Assembly (NCBI RefSeq): GCF_019278465.1
Contig: NZ_CP058983.1
Location: forward strand, 2,417,501 to 2,481,500
Reading direction: 5' to 3'
From: Tenacibaculum sp. AHE14PA
Lineage (GTDB): Bacteria > Bacteroidota > Bacteroidia > Flavobacteriales > Flavobacteriaceae
Length of the DNA stretch: 64,000 nt
The translations under genes and the position numbers were made by a program. Positions 49,172 through 57,362 of the stretch are shown here, one piece after another (position 1 is the stretch's first letter; each line of letters begins with the position of its first letter). Below the pieces are notes generated by a model. The model was not told the DNA's origin. It saw only the letters and a program-made list of their open reading frames with translations, and made no database searches.

Positions 49172-50767
49172 GTGAAAAATAAGTTATTATTTTTAGTCGT
49201 TTTTGTATCTATAATCATATTAAGTTGTGCTCGAAAAGGAAGACCCGAAGGTGGCCCGAAAGATGAAGATGCACCAATTATGATGACTGCGAATCCACCT
49301 TATGAAACGATTAATTTTGATAAAAAAAACATCAAAATTCAATTTAACGAATATATTGTTTTAAAAGATTTAACGAAACAGTTGGTGGTTTCTCCACCTT
49401 TAAAATACCCACCGGTAATTACACCGCAAGGAACACCAAGCAAGTCTATTAATATTAAAATTTTAGACACTTTAAGAACAAACACAACCTATACTTTTAA
49501 TTTCGGAAACGCAGTTCAAGACAACAACGAAAATAACAAGTTAGAAAGTTTTAAGTATGTGTTTTCTACGGGAAATTATATCGATTCTTTAAAGATTAAA
49601 GGAGCAGTTTCGGGTTCGTTTAAAAAAGAGAAATTAAAAAATATATCGGTTTTATTATATCGATTAGATAGTACTTACAACGATTCGATTATCTACAAGG
49701 AAAAACCAAATTATGTGACTAGCACGTTAGATTCTACCAATTTTGAGTTTACCAATTTGCGTGACGGAAAGTATTTATTATTAGCATTAAAAGAAGCATC
49801 AAACGATTATCTTTTTAATAGTAAAACAGATGAAATAGGTTTTTATACTGATACCATTTCTTTACCAAAAGATACTTTGATAACCAGCCCGATTCGTCTT
49901 TTTAAAGAGTTACAACCGTATAAATTTAAAAGAGGAAAAGAAGTTGTAAAAGGTAAAATACAATTCGGTTATGAAGGAGAGAGAGAAGAAATGAAAATTG
50001 AGTTGCTGTCTGAAGTTTCAGAAACGTTTAAGTCGTTTTCTGAGTTCGAAAAAGATAAAGACACGCTTAATTATTGGTTTACACCTGTGGCACAAGATTC
50101 TTTAAACTTTATAGTTAGCAATAAGAAATTTATAGATACTGTTACTGTTAGTTTGCGTAAAAATAAAATAGATTCTTTAAATGTGTCATCAACTGTAGGT
50201 ATAAATTTGCATTTAAATGATACCATATTTTTAAATACTAATAATCCAATTGTTTCATTAGATAAATCTAAATTTTCATTAGTAGATAAGGATACAGTGA
50301 ATGTAGATTTTGAAGTAAAAAAGCAAACGATAAATAAGTTGGCTGTTTTGTTTAAGAAAACGCCTAAAATGAATTATAAATTTAATGTTTTACCGAAAGG
50401 AATTATCGATTTATATGAAACAACAAACGATACATTAAACTATCAATTTAAAACACTTACTATTGAAGATTATGGAAGCATAATTTTAGAGGTAAAAAAA
50501 GAAACAGAACACCCAGTTATAATTCAACTTTTAAGTAATAAAAAAATTGTAAAAACAAGGTATATTTCAACTTCTCAAAAAATCGAATTCAACTTACTAG
50601 AACCTAAAGAATATACCGTTAGAGCAATTATTGATAAAAACAATAACCATGTTTGGGATACCGGTAATTTCTTATCAAGAAAGCAACCAGAACAAGTAAT
50701 TTACTTTGAAACAGTTTTTAAACTTAGAGCAAATTGGATTCAGAATGAAGAGTTTGTTATTAAGTAA
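49172..50767 (+). CDS. Ig-like domain lipoprotein
   Basis: 531 aa from GTG 49172, giving a compact lipoprotein signal (MKNKLLFLVVFVSIIILSC, C19). The upstream in-frame ATG/TTG would add nine residues before the signal. The mature N-terminus (KGRPEGGPKDEDAP) leads into an SbsA/Big_5-type Ig-like domain (PPYETINFDKKNIKIQFNEY, residues about 40-140) and then further beta-sandwich regions. It is an envelope protein common in Bacteroidota; the role is unknown. It follows comF by 52 nt. Confidence 0.85.
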   Translation: MKNKLLFLVVFVSIIILSCARKGRPEGGPKDEDAPIMMTANPPYETINFDKKNIKIQFNEYIVLKDLTKQLVVSPPLKYPPVITPQGTPSKSINIKILDTLRTNTTYTFNFGNAVQDNNENNKLESFKYVFSTGNYIDSLKIKGAVSGSFKKEKLKNISVLLYRLDSTYNDSIIYKEKPNYVTSTLDSTNFEFTNLRDGKYLLLALKEASNDYLFNSKTDEIGFYTDTISLPKDTLITSPIRLFKELQPYKFKRGKEVVKGKIQFGYEGEREEMKIELLSEVSETFKSFSEFEKDKDTLNYWFTPVAQDSLNFIVSNKKFIDTVTVSLRKNKIDSLNVSSTVGINLHLNDTIFLNTNNPIVSLDKSKFSLVDKDTVNVDFEVKKQTINKLAVLFKKTPKMNYKFNVLPKGIIDLYETTNDTLNYQFKTLTIEDYGSIILEVKKETEHPVIIQLLSNKKIVKTRYISTSQKIEFNLLEPKEYTVRAIIDKNNNHVWDTGNFLSRKQPEQVIYFETVFKLRANWIQNEEFVIK

Positions 50768-50817
50768 TTATATGAGGTAAATAATGACATATTTTTTATA
50801 ATTTTATAAAAAAAGCT

Positions 50818-52230
50818 ATGTCAAAACTTTTGTCAAATTTACCAATTGAAAATTTATCGGCAGAAAACGATTATATAGGTATTATAGAGAAAGGAGATTT
50901 AATAAAATCTTTTTTTCTTAGTAATAAGAATGAGTTTTCAGAAATTAAATTTTTTTCAATATATGGCGATTGGGGAAGCGGTAAGAGTACTTTAATGAAA
51001 TACCTTGAAAAAGAATTAAAAGGGTCTTTTAATTCTTTTTTCTTTGAAGCTTGGCAATTTGAGAGTGATGCTAATTTAGCGAATTCACTTTTAGAGTTTT
51101 TGGCTAAAAAATCTAACACCAAGGTTGATGATTTTTTTAAAAACGGAAGCAAACTATTAGAAGGTTTTGCAAAATCTGTAACTTTTAAAACTTCTTTTGC
51201 AAATTTTAGTGCTAAAGAAATGCTTGATCATGTCGATAATCAAACCTTTTTTGAGTTAAAAGAACGGTTTTCTAAAGATTTTATTAATTGGGAAACTCAA
51301 ATTACTAAAAGAGAAAAAGCACCAAAATATAATATTGTTTTTATTGATGACTTAGATAGATGCGAGCCTGAAAATGTATTGAATTTGCTGTCAGCAATTA
51401 AATTATTCTTCACCTTTGGTAAAAAAACAATTTTCTTATGTGGTATTGATAAAAAAGCGGTTACAGAAGCGGTAAAAACTAAATACGGAGCAGTTGTTAA
51501 GGCAAATGAATATTTAGAAAAAATTTTTGACATTTCTTTTTCAATGCCAGAGTATGCAGATGTTTCAAAACTCGTTAACCAGTATTTTGATAATTCTGAA
51601 AAAGTAAAAAACGAAAATTTAAGTGATTTAATAAATACTTTTTTTGAGAGGATTCATTTTCAAAACCCAAGAAGAATAAAGAAAATTCTTAATAAATACT
51701 TAATTATTAATAGACTAAAAGAAAGTGATGTGTCAGGTAGTTTAACCTTGCCAAATATTATTCAGAATAACTCAGGAACTCTTTTCGAAACTTATTTGAC
51801 TTTATACTTGCTAATTTTAAAGGAATTTGAGCCAAAGAATTACAAATTGTTATTTAATTTCAGTGCAAAAAGAGTAAAATACAATGAAGCTTTAAGGAAA
51901 AATTATAATTCAGGCAATGAACTTAAACTTGCTTCTGCAAGTATTTTTAACCACGTAGATGAGAAATTAATTAATTCTAAAATTAGTGTTTTAAGTAGTG
52001 GTAAACTTAAGGATATAATTTACACTTTTTCTCCACCAAAAGTTGACAATATGAAATCCCTTGCCTTTAGCAGAATAGATAATTATTTAGAAGACTTTAA
52101 TATTTTGAATAAAAGTTACGAGTATTATTTTACACTATTCATATTTCAGAATGAAAATTTATTAAATAATAATCCAGAATCGGAATACACTTTATTGGAT
52201 TATAAAAAAATGATAGCTAACTTAATCTAA
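50818..52230 (+). CDS. KAP family P-loop NTPase, soluble form
   Basis: 470 aa. Walker A is GDWGSGKST (K56), Walker B is NIVFIDDLDRC (residues 172-182) followed by EPENVLNLLSAIKLFF, the characteristic KAP motif, and a sensor-like region FQNPRRIKKILNKYL. Many KAP proteins have membrane helices inserted between the Walker boxes; none is visible here, so this one is cytoplasmic. Members of the family include the phage-exclusion protein PifA, so a defence role is possible but unproven. It is a lone gene between envelope and replication genes and is probably an accessory insertion. Confidence 0.9.
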   Translation: MSKLLSNLPIENLSAENDYIGIIEKGDLIKSFFLSNKNEFSEIKFFSIYGDWGSGKSTLMKYLEKELKGSFNSFFFEAWQFESDANLANSLLEFLAKKSNTKVDDFFKNGSKLLEGFAKSVTFKTSFANFSAKEMLDHVDNQTFFELKERFSKDFINWETQITKREKAPKYNIVFIDDLDRCEPENVLNLLSAIKLFFTFGKKTIFLCGIDKKAVTEAVKTKYGAVVKANEYLEKIFDISFSMPEYADVSKLVNQYFDNSEKVKNENLSDLINTFFERIHFQNPRRIKKILNKYLIINRLKESDVSGSLTLPNIIQNNSGTLFETYLTLYLLILKEFEPKNYKLLFNFSAKRVKYNEALRKNYNSGNELKLASASIFNHVDEKLINSKISVLSSGKLKDIIYTFSPPKVDNMKSLAFSRIDNYLEDFNILNKSYEYYFTLFIFQNENLLNNNPESEYTLLDYKKMIANLI

Positions 52231-52233
52231 TAA

Positions 52234-52623
52234 TTACTCATCATAAGACGTTGCACTAGGGCAGAATAATAATTCGGTTGGATTGTCGATATCATATAAA
52301 TATTGATAACTCCTTGAGTCTTTATTGCAATAAGGTTCTATCAGTTTTAGCATCGTATTAAATCCGTTTAAAGTTAATACGCAGAAAAACGTTTCACTGT
52401 CTTTCGTAAGTATTCCTTCGTCAGATTTAAACAAACCGAAAATTAAATTACAATTACGAGGTTCTATGAAGTCAACTTCAGCTAAATCTAATTTTTGTCT
52501 TTTTTCAACAATAGTTTCTTTAATTAAATCCCTAAATTTAATCGCCTCGGTTTTGTCGAAATTGTATAAACGAACAACATGTTCATCAAAACCATTTACA
52601 TTTTCTATATAATCTAACTCCAT
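52234..52623 (-). CDS. Small protein of unknown function after polA
   Basis: 129 aa, acidic and soluble, no signal peptide or membrane helix. It starts MELDYIENVNGFDEHVVRLY and ends in FCPSATSYDE. It lies 12 nt downstream of polA on the same strand, so it is probably co-transcribed with it, and its stop is 3 nt from that of the convergent KAP gene. I do not recognise the family. Confidence 0.7.
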   Translation of the reverse strand: MELDYIENVNGFDEHVVRLYNFDKTEAIKFRDLIKETIVEKRQKLDLAEVDFIEPRNCNLIFGLFKSDEGILTKDSETFFCVLTLNGFNTMLKLIEPYCNKDSRSYQYLYDIDNPTELLFCPSATSYDE

Positions 52624-52635
52624 CTTCTTTCTTAA

Positions 52636-55476
52636 TTAATGTGCTTGTAGCCAATTTTCTCCTTCACCAATTTCAACATCTAAAGGAACAGCCATTTTAA
52701 AGGCATTTTCCATTTCTTCCTTAATTATTGGTTTAATAATTTCTAACTCGTCTTTATGCGCATCAAAAACCAATTCATCATGCACTTGTAATAGCATTTT
52801 CGATTTAAAACCTTCTTTTTTAAATCGATTGTAAATGTTAATCATGGCTAATTTAATAATATCGGCAGCACTTCCTTGTATAGGCGCATTTACTGCGTTA
52901 CGTTCTGCAGCACCACGAACAATAGCATTTTGAGAATTGATGTTTTTTAAATACCTACGACGGTTTAAAACGGTTTCTACATAGCCGTTTTCACGAGCAA
53001 AATCTACTTGTGCTGCCATGTAATTACGTAATTTAGGATACGTTTCATAATAGGTATCAATTAATGCTTTCGCTTCTTTACGAGATAAGTCGGTTTGATT
53101 ACTTAATCCGAAGGCAGAAACACCATATACGATTCCAAAATTTACTGTTTTTGCATTGCTTCGCTGTTCGCGAGTAACTTCACTTAACGGAACATTAAAA
53201 ACTTTTGCAGCGGTAGAATCGTGAATATCTTCGCCATTTTTAAAGGCTTCAATCATGGTTTCTTCTTCACTTAAAGCAGCAATAATTCGCAATTCAATTT
53301 GAGAATAATCCGCAGCAACTAATACATGGTTTTCATCTCTAGGAATAAAAGCTTTACGAACCTCTTGTCCGCGTTTTGTACGAATAGGAATGTTTTGTAA
53401 GTTCGGGTTATTAGAACTCAATCTTCCTGTTGCCGCAACTGCTTGCGCGTATGAAGTATGAATACGACCGGTTTTAGTGTTTATCTCATTTGGTAAAGCA
53501 TCTACATAAGTGCTTTGTAATTTTTTATACTGACGATATTCTTGAATATCTCTAATAATTTGATGCTCTTTTGCTAAGAAAGATAACACATCTTCGGCAG
53601 TAGAATATTGCCCTGTTTTTGTCTTTTTAGGCTTCTCTACCAATTGCATATTTTCAAACAAAACAATACCCAATTGTTTTGGTGAAGCAATGTTAAACTC
53701 TTCGCCGGCTTGCTCGTAAATACTTTTTTCTAAACGTTCAATATCGTTTGCTAAATCAACCGAAAGCTCTTTTAAGAAAGGAATATTTAAGTTGATTCCC
53801 TCTATTTCCATAGCTGTTAAAACCGAAACTAACGGAGTCTCAATCGTGTTAAATAATTTAGTAACGTTTCCGCTTTCTAATTCATTGGTAAAATGTTCTT
53901 TTAACTGCAAAGTAATATCGGCATCTTCAACGGCATATTCGGTTTGTTTAGCAGTATCAACAGTTCGCATAGAAAGTTGATTTTTCCCTTTTTTACCAAT
54001 CAATTCTGTAATAGGAACAGGCTGATAATTTAAATAGGTTTCTGCTAAAATATCCATTCCGTGTCGCATATCAGGGTTTATTAGATAATGCGCAATCATG
54101 GTGTCAAATAATTTTCCTTTTACAGGAATATTGTAGTTTGATAAAACTTTGATGTCATATTTTAAATTATGACCAATTTTTTCAATCGTTGATGTTTCAA
54201 AAAAAGCACGAAATTCTTCTAAAATTGCAGCTGTTTCTTCTTGATCTTCTGGAAAAGAAACATAATATCCTTTGCCAATTTCCCAAGAAAAAGAAATCCC
54301 GATTAATTCAACTTCTAGCGCTTTTAAACCTGTAGTTTCTGTATCAAAACAAACAGATTCTTGTTGCATTAACTTGTTTAATAATAGCTTTCTTGATAAA
54401 GGAGAGTTTACATGCTGATAAAGATGCTTGGTGTTGTTAATGTTTCTGTAACCAGAAGCAATTTCAACCTCGGTAATAGTTCCGGCACCCGGAGCAGCAA
54501 ATAAATCGAATTGTCCAGCAGTACTTTTATCAGCTACTTTTTTTGGTTTGGCAGCTGTTTTTTCATCTTTTTTTACTTCGGATGTATTTTCGGTAACCCC
54601 AAAAGCTTTTAAGAAATTATCAGTTAAACGACGGAACTCTAAATTGGTGAAAATTTCTTTAGTTGCTTCGATATTTGGTTGGCACATTTCAAAATCTTCC
54701 TGATGAAATTCAACAGGAACATCCAACATAATCGTTGCTAATTCTTTTGATAAAATTCCAAGTTCGGCATTCGCTTCTACTTTTTCTTTCATTTTACCTT
54801 TTAAATCTGCTGTGTTTGCAAGCAGATTTTCCATTGAGCCATATTTTGCTAAAAACTTCTTAGCTGTTTTTTCACCAACACCAGGTAATCCGGGAATATT
54901 ATCAACAGAATCTCCCATCATTCCTAAGAAATCAATCACTTGTTCTGGTCTTTCTACGCCAAATTTCTCTTGTACTTCGGGTATTCCCCAAGTTTCATAC
55001 CCACCACCAAAACGTGGTCGATACATAAAAATATTTTCAGAAACTAATTGTGCAAAATCCTTATCGGGCGTTACCATATAGGTTTTATAACCTTCTTTTT
55101 CGGCTTTTTTAGCTAAAGTTCCAATAATATCATCGGCTTCATATCCTGTTTTTATAATAGCAGGAATATTCATTGCTTTTAAAATTTCTTCGATATACGG
55201 TACTGCAATTTTTATCGCCTCTGGCGTTTCTTGTCTGTTCGCTTTATACTCAGGAAAAGCATCCACTCTGGCAACCGATCCACCGCGATCAAAACATACT
55301 GCTAAATGATCTGGGCGTTCACGTTTTATAACATCTAATAACGAATTTGTAAAACCCAAAATTGCAGAAACATCCATTCCTTTCGAGTTAATTCGGGGGT
55401 TTTTTATAAAAGCGTAATATCCTCTAAATATTAATGCGAAAGCATCTAGTAAAAAAAGTCGTTTTTGATCTGCCAT
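52636..55476 (-). CDS. polA: DNA polymerase I
   Basis: 946 aa with all three domains: N-terminal 5'-3' nuclease (LLDAFALIFRGYYAF, GYEADDIIGTLA, MGDSVDNIPGLPGVGEKTA), a 3'-5' exonuclease with an intact CFDTETTG (D-E pair), and the polymerase domain with VAADYSQIELRIIAAL (motif A), RSNAKTVNFGIVYG (motif B) and LQVHDELVFDA (motif C). It acts in Okazaki-fragment maturation and repair. Proofreading appears to be retained. Confidence 0.98.
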   Translation of the reverse strand: MADQKRLFLLDAFALIFRGYYAFIKNPRINSKGMDVSAILGFTNSLLDVIKRERPDHLAVCFDRGGSVARVDAFPEYKANRQETPEAIKIAVPYIEEILKAMNIPAIIKTGYEADDIIGTLAKKAEKEGYKTYMVTPDKDFAQLVSENIFMYRPRFGGGYETWGIPEVQEKFGVERPEQVIDFLGMMGDSVDNIPGLPGVGEKTAKKFLAKYGSMENLLANTADLKGKMKEKVEANAELGILSKELATIMLDVPVEFHQEDFEMCQPNIEATKEIFTNLEFRRLTDNFLKAFGVTENTSEVKKDEKTAAKPKKVADKSTAGQFDLFAAPGAGTITEVEIASGYRNINNTKHLYQHVNSPLSRKLLLNKLMQQESVCFDTETTGLKALEVELIGISFSWEIGKGYYVSFPEDQEETAAILEEFRAFFETSTIEKIGHNLKYDIKVLSNYNIPVKGKLFDTMIAHYLINPDMRHGMDILAETYLNYQPVPITELIGKKGKNQLSMRTVDTAKQTEYAVEDADITLQLKEHFTNELESGNVTKLFNTIETPLVSVLTAMEIEGINLNIPFLKELSVDLANDIERLEKSIYEQAGEEFNIASPKQLGIVLFENMQLVEKPKKTKTGQYSTAEDVLSFLAKEHQIIRDIQEYRQYKKLQSTYVDALPNEINTKTGRIHTSYAQAVAATGRLSSNNPNLQNIPIRTKRGQEVRKAFIPRDENHVLVAADYSQIELRIIAALSEEETMIEAFKNGEDIHDSTAAKVFNVPLSEVTREQRSNAKTVNFGIVYGVSAFGLSNQTDLSRKEAKALIDTYYETYPKLRNYMAAQVDFARENGYVETVLNRRRYLKNINSQNAIVRGAAERNAVNAPIQGSAADIIKLAMINIYNRFKKEGFKSKMLLQVHDELVFDAHKDELEIIKPIIKEEMENAFKMAVPLDVEIGEGENWLQAH

Positions 55477-55531
55477 TTGTTTCTATAATTGAAGATTGTA
55501 AAACTACGAAACTTTAACAAGATGTTAAAAA

Positions 55532-55559
55532 TTGATTTTCAATAATCAACCTATCTTTG
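55532..55559 (+). promoter_or_regulatory. Promoter of the metallophosphoesterase gene
   Basis: TTG (55532-55534), a 17-nt spacer and TATCTTTG (55552-55559), 23 nt before ATG 55583. Both boxes lie in the longer open frame that begins at this very TTG, so that start is rejected. Confidence 0.72.
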
Positions 55560-55582
55560 TTCGACTTTTAAAAAAAATAAAC

Positions 55583-56806
55583 ATGTCTCGTTGGTTGCTA
55601 TCAATTATAATTATTTCATTACTTATTGTTGCTTTTGAAGCCTATGCTTTTCAGGCAGTTAAGACCATAACAAAGAATAAATTTATTCGTTATGGATGGC
55701 TACTTTTAGGTTTGTTAGCGTATGTTAACTTTTTTTACGTGGTGTTTTCTTCGGATAGAAGCTCGGGGCAAACCCCGCAATTTCAAATGGCGGTAGGAGC
55801 GCTTTTGGTAGTGTTATTACCTAAGTTGTTTATTTTGATATTTATGATTGGTGAAGATGTAGTTCGGTTGATAGGAAAGGGAATTTCTTTTTTATCATCA
55901 AACGAAACAAAACCTTTAGCGGGCAGGAGGGCTTTTGTGGCTAAACTAGCTTTGGGTATTGCTGCGATTCCGTTTGCTAGTATATTGTATGGTATTTTTA
56001 GAGGTAAGTACAATTATAAAGTGATAAAATATCAATTGTCGTTTAAAGATTTGCCAGAAGCTTTTGACGGATTTACAATTACACACATAACAGATATACA
56101 TTCGGGTAGTTTTACGAATAAAGAAGAAATATCTTATGGTGTTGATTTAATTAACGAACAAAAATCAGATATGATTTTATTTACAGGAGATCTTGTAAAT
56201 AATTTTGCTTACGAAATGGATGAATGGATTGATGTTTTTAAGAAAATAGCTGCTCCTGTTGGTAAATATGCTGTTTTAGGAAATCATGATTACGGAGATT
56301 ATTCTAAATGGAAAACTGAGGAAGATAAGGCTGAAAATTTTAATGCGATAAAAGAACTGCATCCGAAAATTGGGTTCGATTTATTACTGAATGAAAATAA
56401 ATATATAGAAAAAGACGGACAAAGAATAGCCTTGGTTGGTGTAGAAAATTGGGGAAAAGGTTTCAATCAAAAAGGAGATCTTAAAAAAGCATCCGAAGGA
56501 ATAAAGAAAGAAGATTTTAAAATCTTAATGAGCCACGACCCGAGTCATTGGGAATATAAGGTGAAAAAAGACGATTTTAACTATCAGTTAACTTTAAGTG
56601 GACATACGCATGGTTTGCAATTCGGGATTGAAATACCAGGATGGATTAAATGGAGTCCGTCTCAATACGTATACAAACAATGGGCTGGTTTATACAATGA
56701 ATTTGGGCGATATATTAATGTAAATAGAGGTTTTGGTTATCATGCTTTTCCTGGTAGAGTTGGTATTTGGCCAGAAATTACAGTAATTGAACTGAAAAAA
56801 GGTTGA
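55583..56806 (+). CDS. Membrane metallophosphoesterase
   Basis: 407 aa from ATG 55583 (MSRWLLSIIIISLLIVAFE). Three or four N-terminal membrane helices are followed by a calcineurin-like phosphoesterase domain with all metal-binding motifs: THITDIHSG, LFTGDLVNN, VLGNHDYG and LSGHTHG. The organisation matches YkuE/YaeI-like membrane phosphoesterases. It has its own promoter. The substrate (possibly a lipid or nucleotide derivative) is not known. The redox-inactive thioredoxin-like gene follows after 85 nt. Confidence 0.92.
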   Translation: MSRWLLSIIIISLLIVAFEAYAFQAVKTITKNKFIRYGWLLLGLLAYVNFFYVVFSSDRSSGQTPQFQMAVGALLVVLLPKLFILIFMIGEDVVRLIGKGISFLSSNETKPLAGRRAFVAKLALGIAAIPFASILYGIFRGKYNYKVIKYQLSFKDLPEAFDGFTITHITDIHSGSFTNKEEISYGVDLINEQKSDMILFTGDLVNNFAYEMDEWIDVFKKIAAPVGKYAVLGNHDYGDYSKWKTEEDKAENFNAIKELHPKIGFDLLLNENKYIEKDGQRIALVGVENWGKGFNQKGDLKKASEGIKKEDFKILMSHDPSHWEYKVKKDDFNYQLTLSGHTHGLQFGIEIPGWIKWSPSQYVYKQWAGLYNEFGRYINVNRGFGYHAFPGRVGIWPEITVIELKKG

Positions 56807-56854
56807 TTTTCAGTGTTTTTAACAAATGTTAATATCTAATTAGAAAAAAAACAG

Positions 56855-56862
56855 TAATTTTG
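56855..56862 (+). promoter_or_regulatory. Promoter -7 box of the thioredoxin-like gene
   Basis: TAATTTTG, exact consensus, 29 nt before ATG 56892. Confidence 0.6.
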
Positions 56863-56891
56863 AATGATATTACATGTAAATATTATATAGA

Positions 56892-57185
56892 ATGACAAAG
56901 TTTGGTGAAATTATAAGTATAAATAAGCCAGTTTTAATTGATTTTTACACCGATTGGAGTGAGTTAGAGCCTAGTTTAGATACCCTTCGTGATGTTGCTG
57001 CTGCTTTAGGTGATAAGGCAAAAGTGATAAAGATTGATATCAGACAGAACGAAATTTTAGCAGAAGCTTTGCGCGTTAAAGGAAACCCTACGTTTATGAT
57101 TTATAAACAAGGAGAGATGAAATGGCGTCAAACAGGAGAGCAAGATGCTAATACTTTAATTGGTTTAGTACAACAGTACGTTTAA
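56892..57185 (+). CDS. Thioredoxin-fold protein lacking the CXXC site
   Basis: 97 aa with the complete thioredoxin fold pattern: PVLIDFYTDW at the position of FWAxWCGPC, a central VIKIDI strand, and the cis-proline loop GNPTFMIYKQGE (P66). At the active site the two cysteines are replaced: W22 is followed by SELE rather than CGPC, and there is no cysteine anywhere in the protein. It therefore cannot act as a disulfide reductase and more likely works as a chaperone or adaptor (inference). It has its own promoter and terminator. Confidence 0.88.
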   Translation: MTKFGEIISINKPVLIDFYTDWSELEPSLDTLRDVAAALGDKAKVIKIDIRQNEILAEALRVKGNPTFMIYKQGEMKWRQTGEQDANTLIGLVQQYV

Positions 57186-57302
57186 GTTGTTGTTTTAAAC
57201 TTAGGATATTCTTTAAAAGAATTATTTTTCTTAACTATCGTGAGAACGGTACTGTATTTTATTGCTGTAATCTTATCTCAAATGCATATAACATATTTAT
57301 AT

Positions 57303-57344
57303 AAAAAAGCAGCGCAACTAATTTTAGTTGCGCTGCTTTTTTTA
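57303..57344. terminator. Bidirectional terminator between the thioredoxin-like and DUF2723 genes
   Basis: A 19-bp perfect stem, AAAAAAGCAGCGCAACTAA (57303-57321) against 57324-57342, with T and A runs at opposite ends. Confidence 0.93.
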
Positions 57345-57362
57345 TATAATATACCTCAAAAA

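Noticed and set aside
50818..52623. A defence island or prophage around the KAP NTPase
   Set aside because: The flanking genes are housekeeping (envelope lipoprotein, polA), with no integrase, toxin, restriction or phage genes and no tRNA-linked attachment site.
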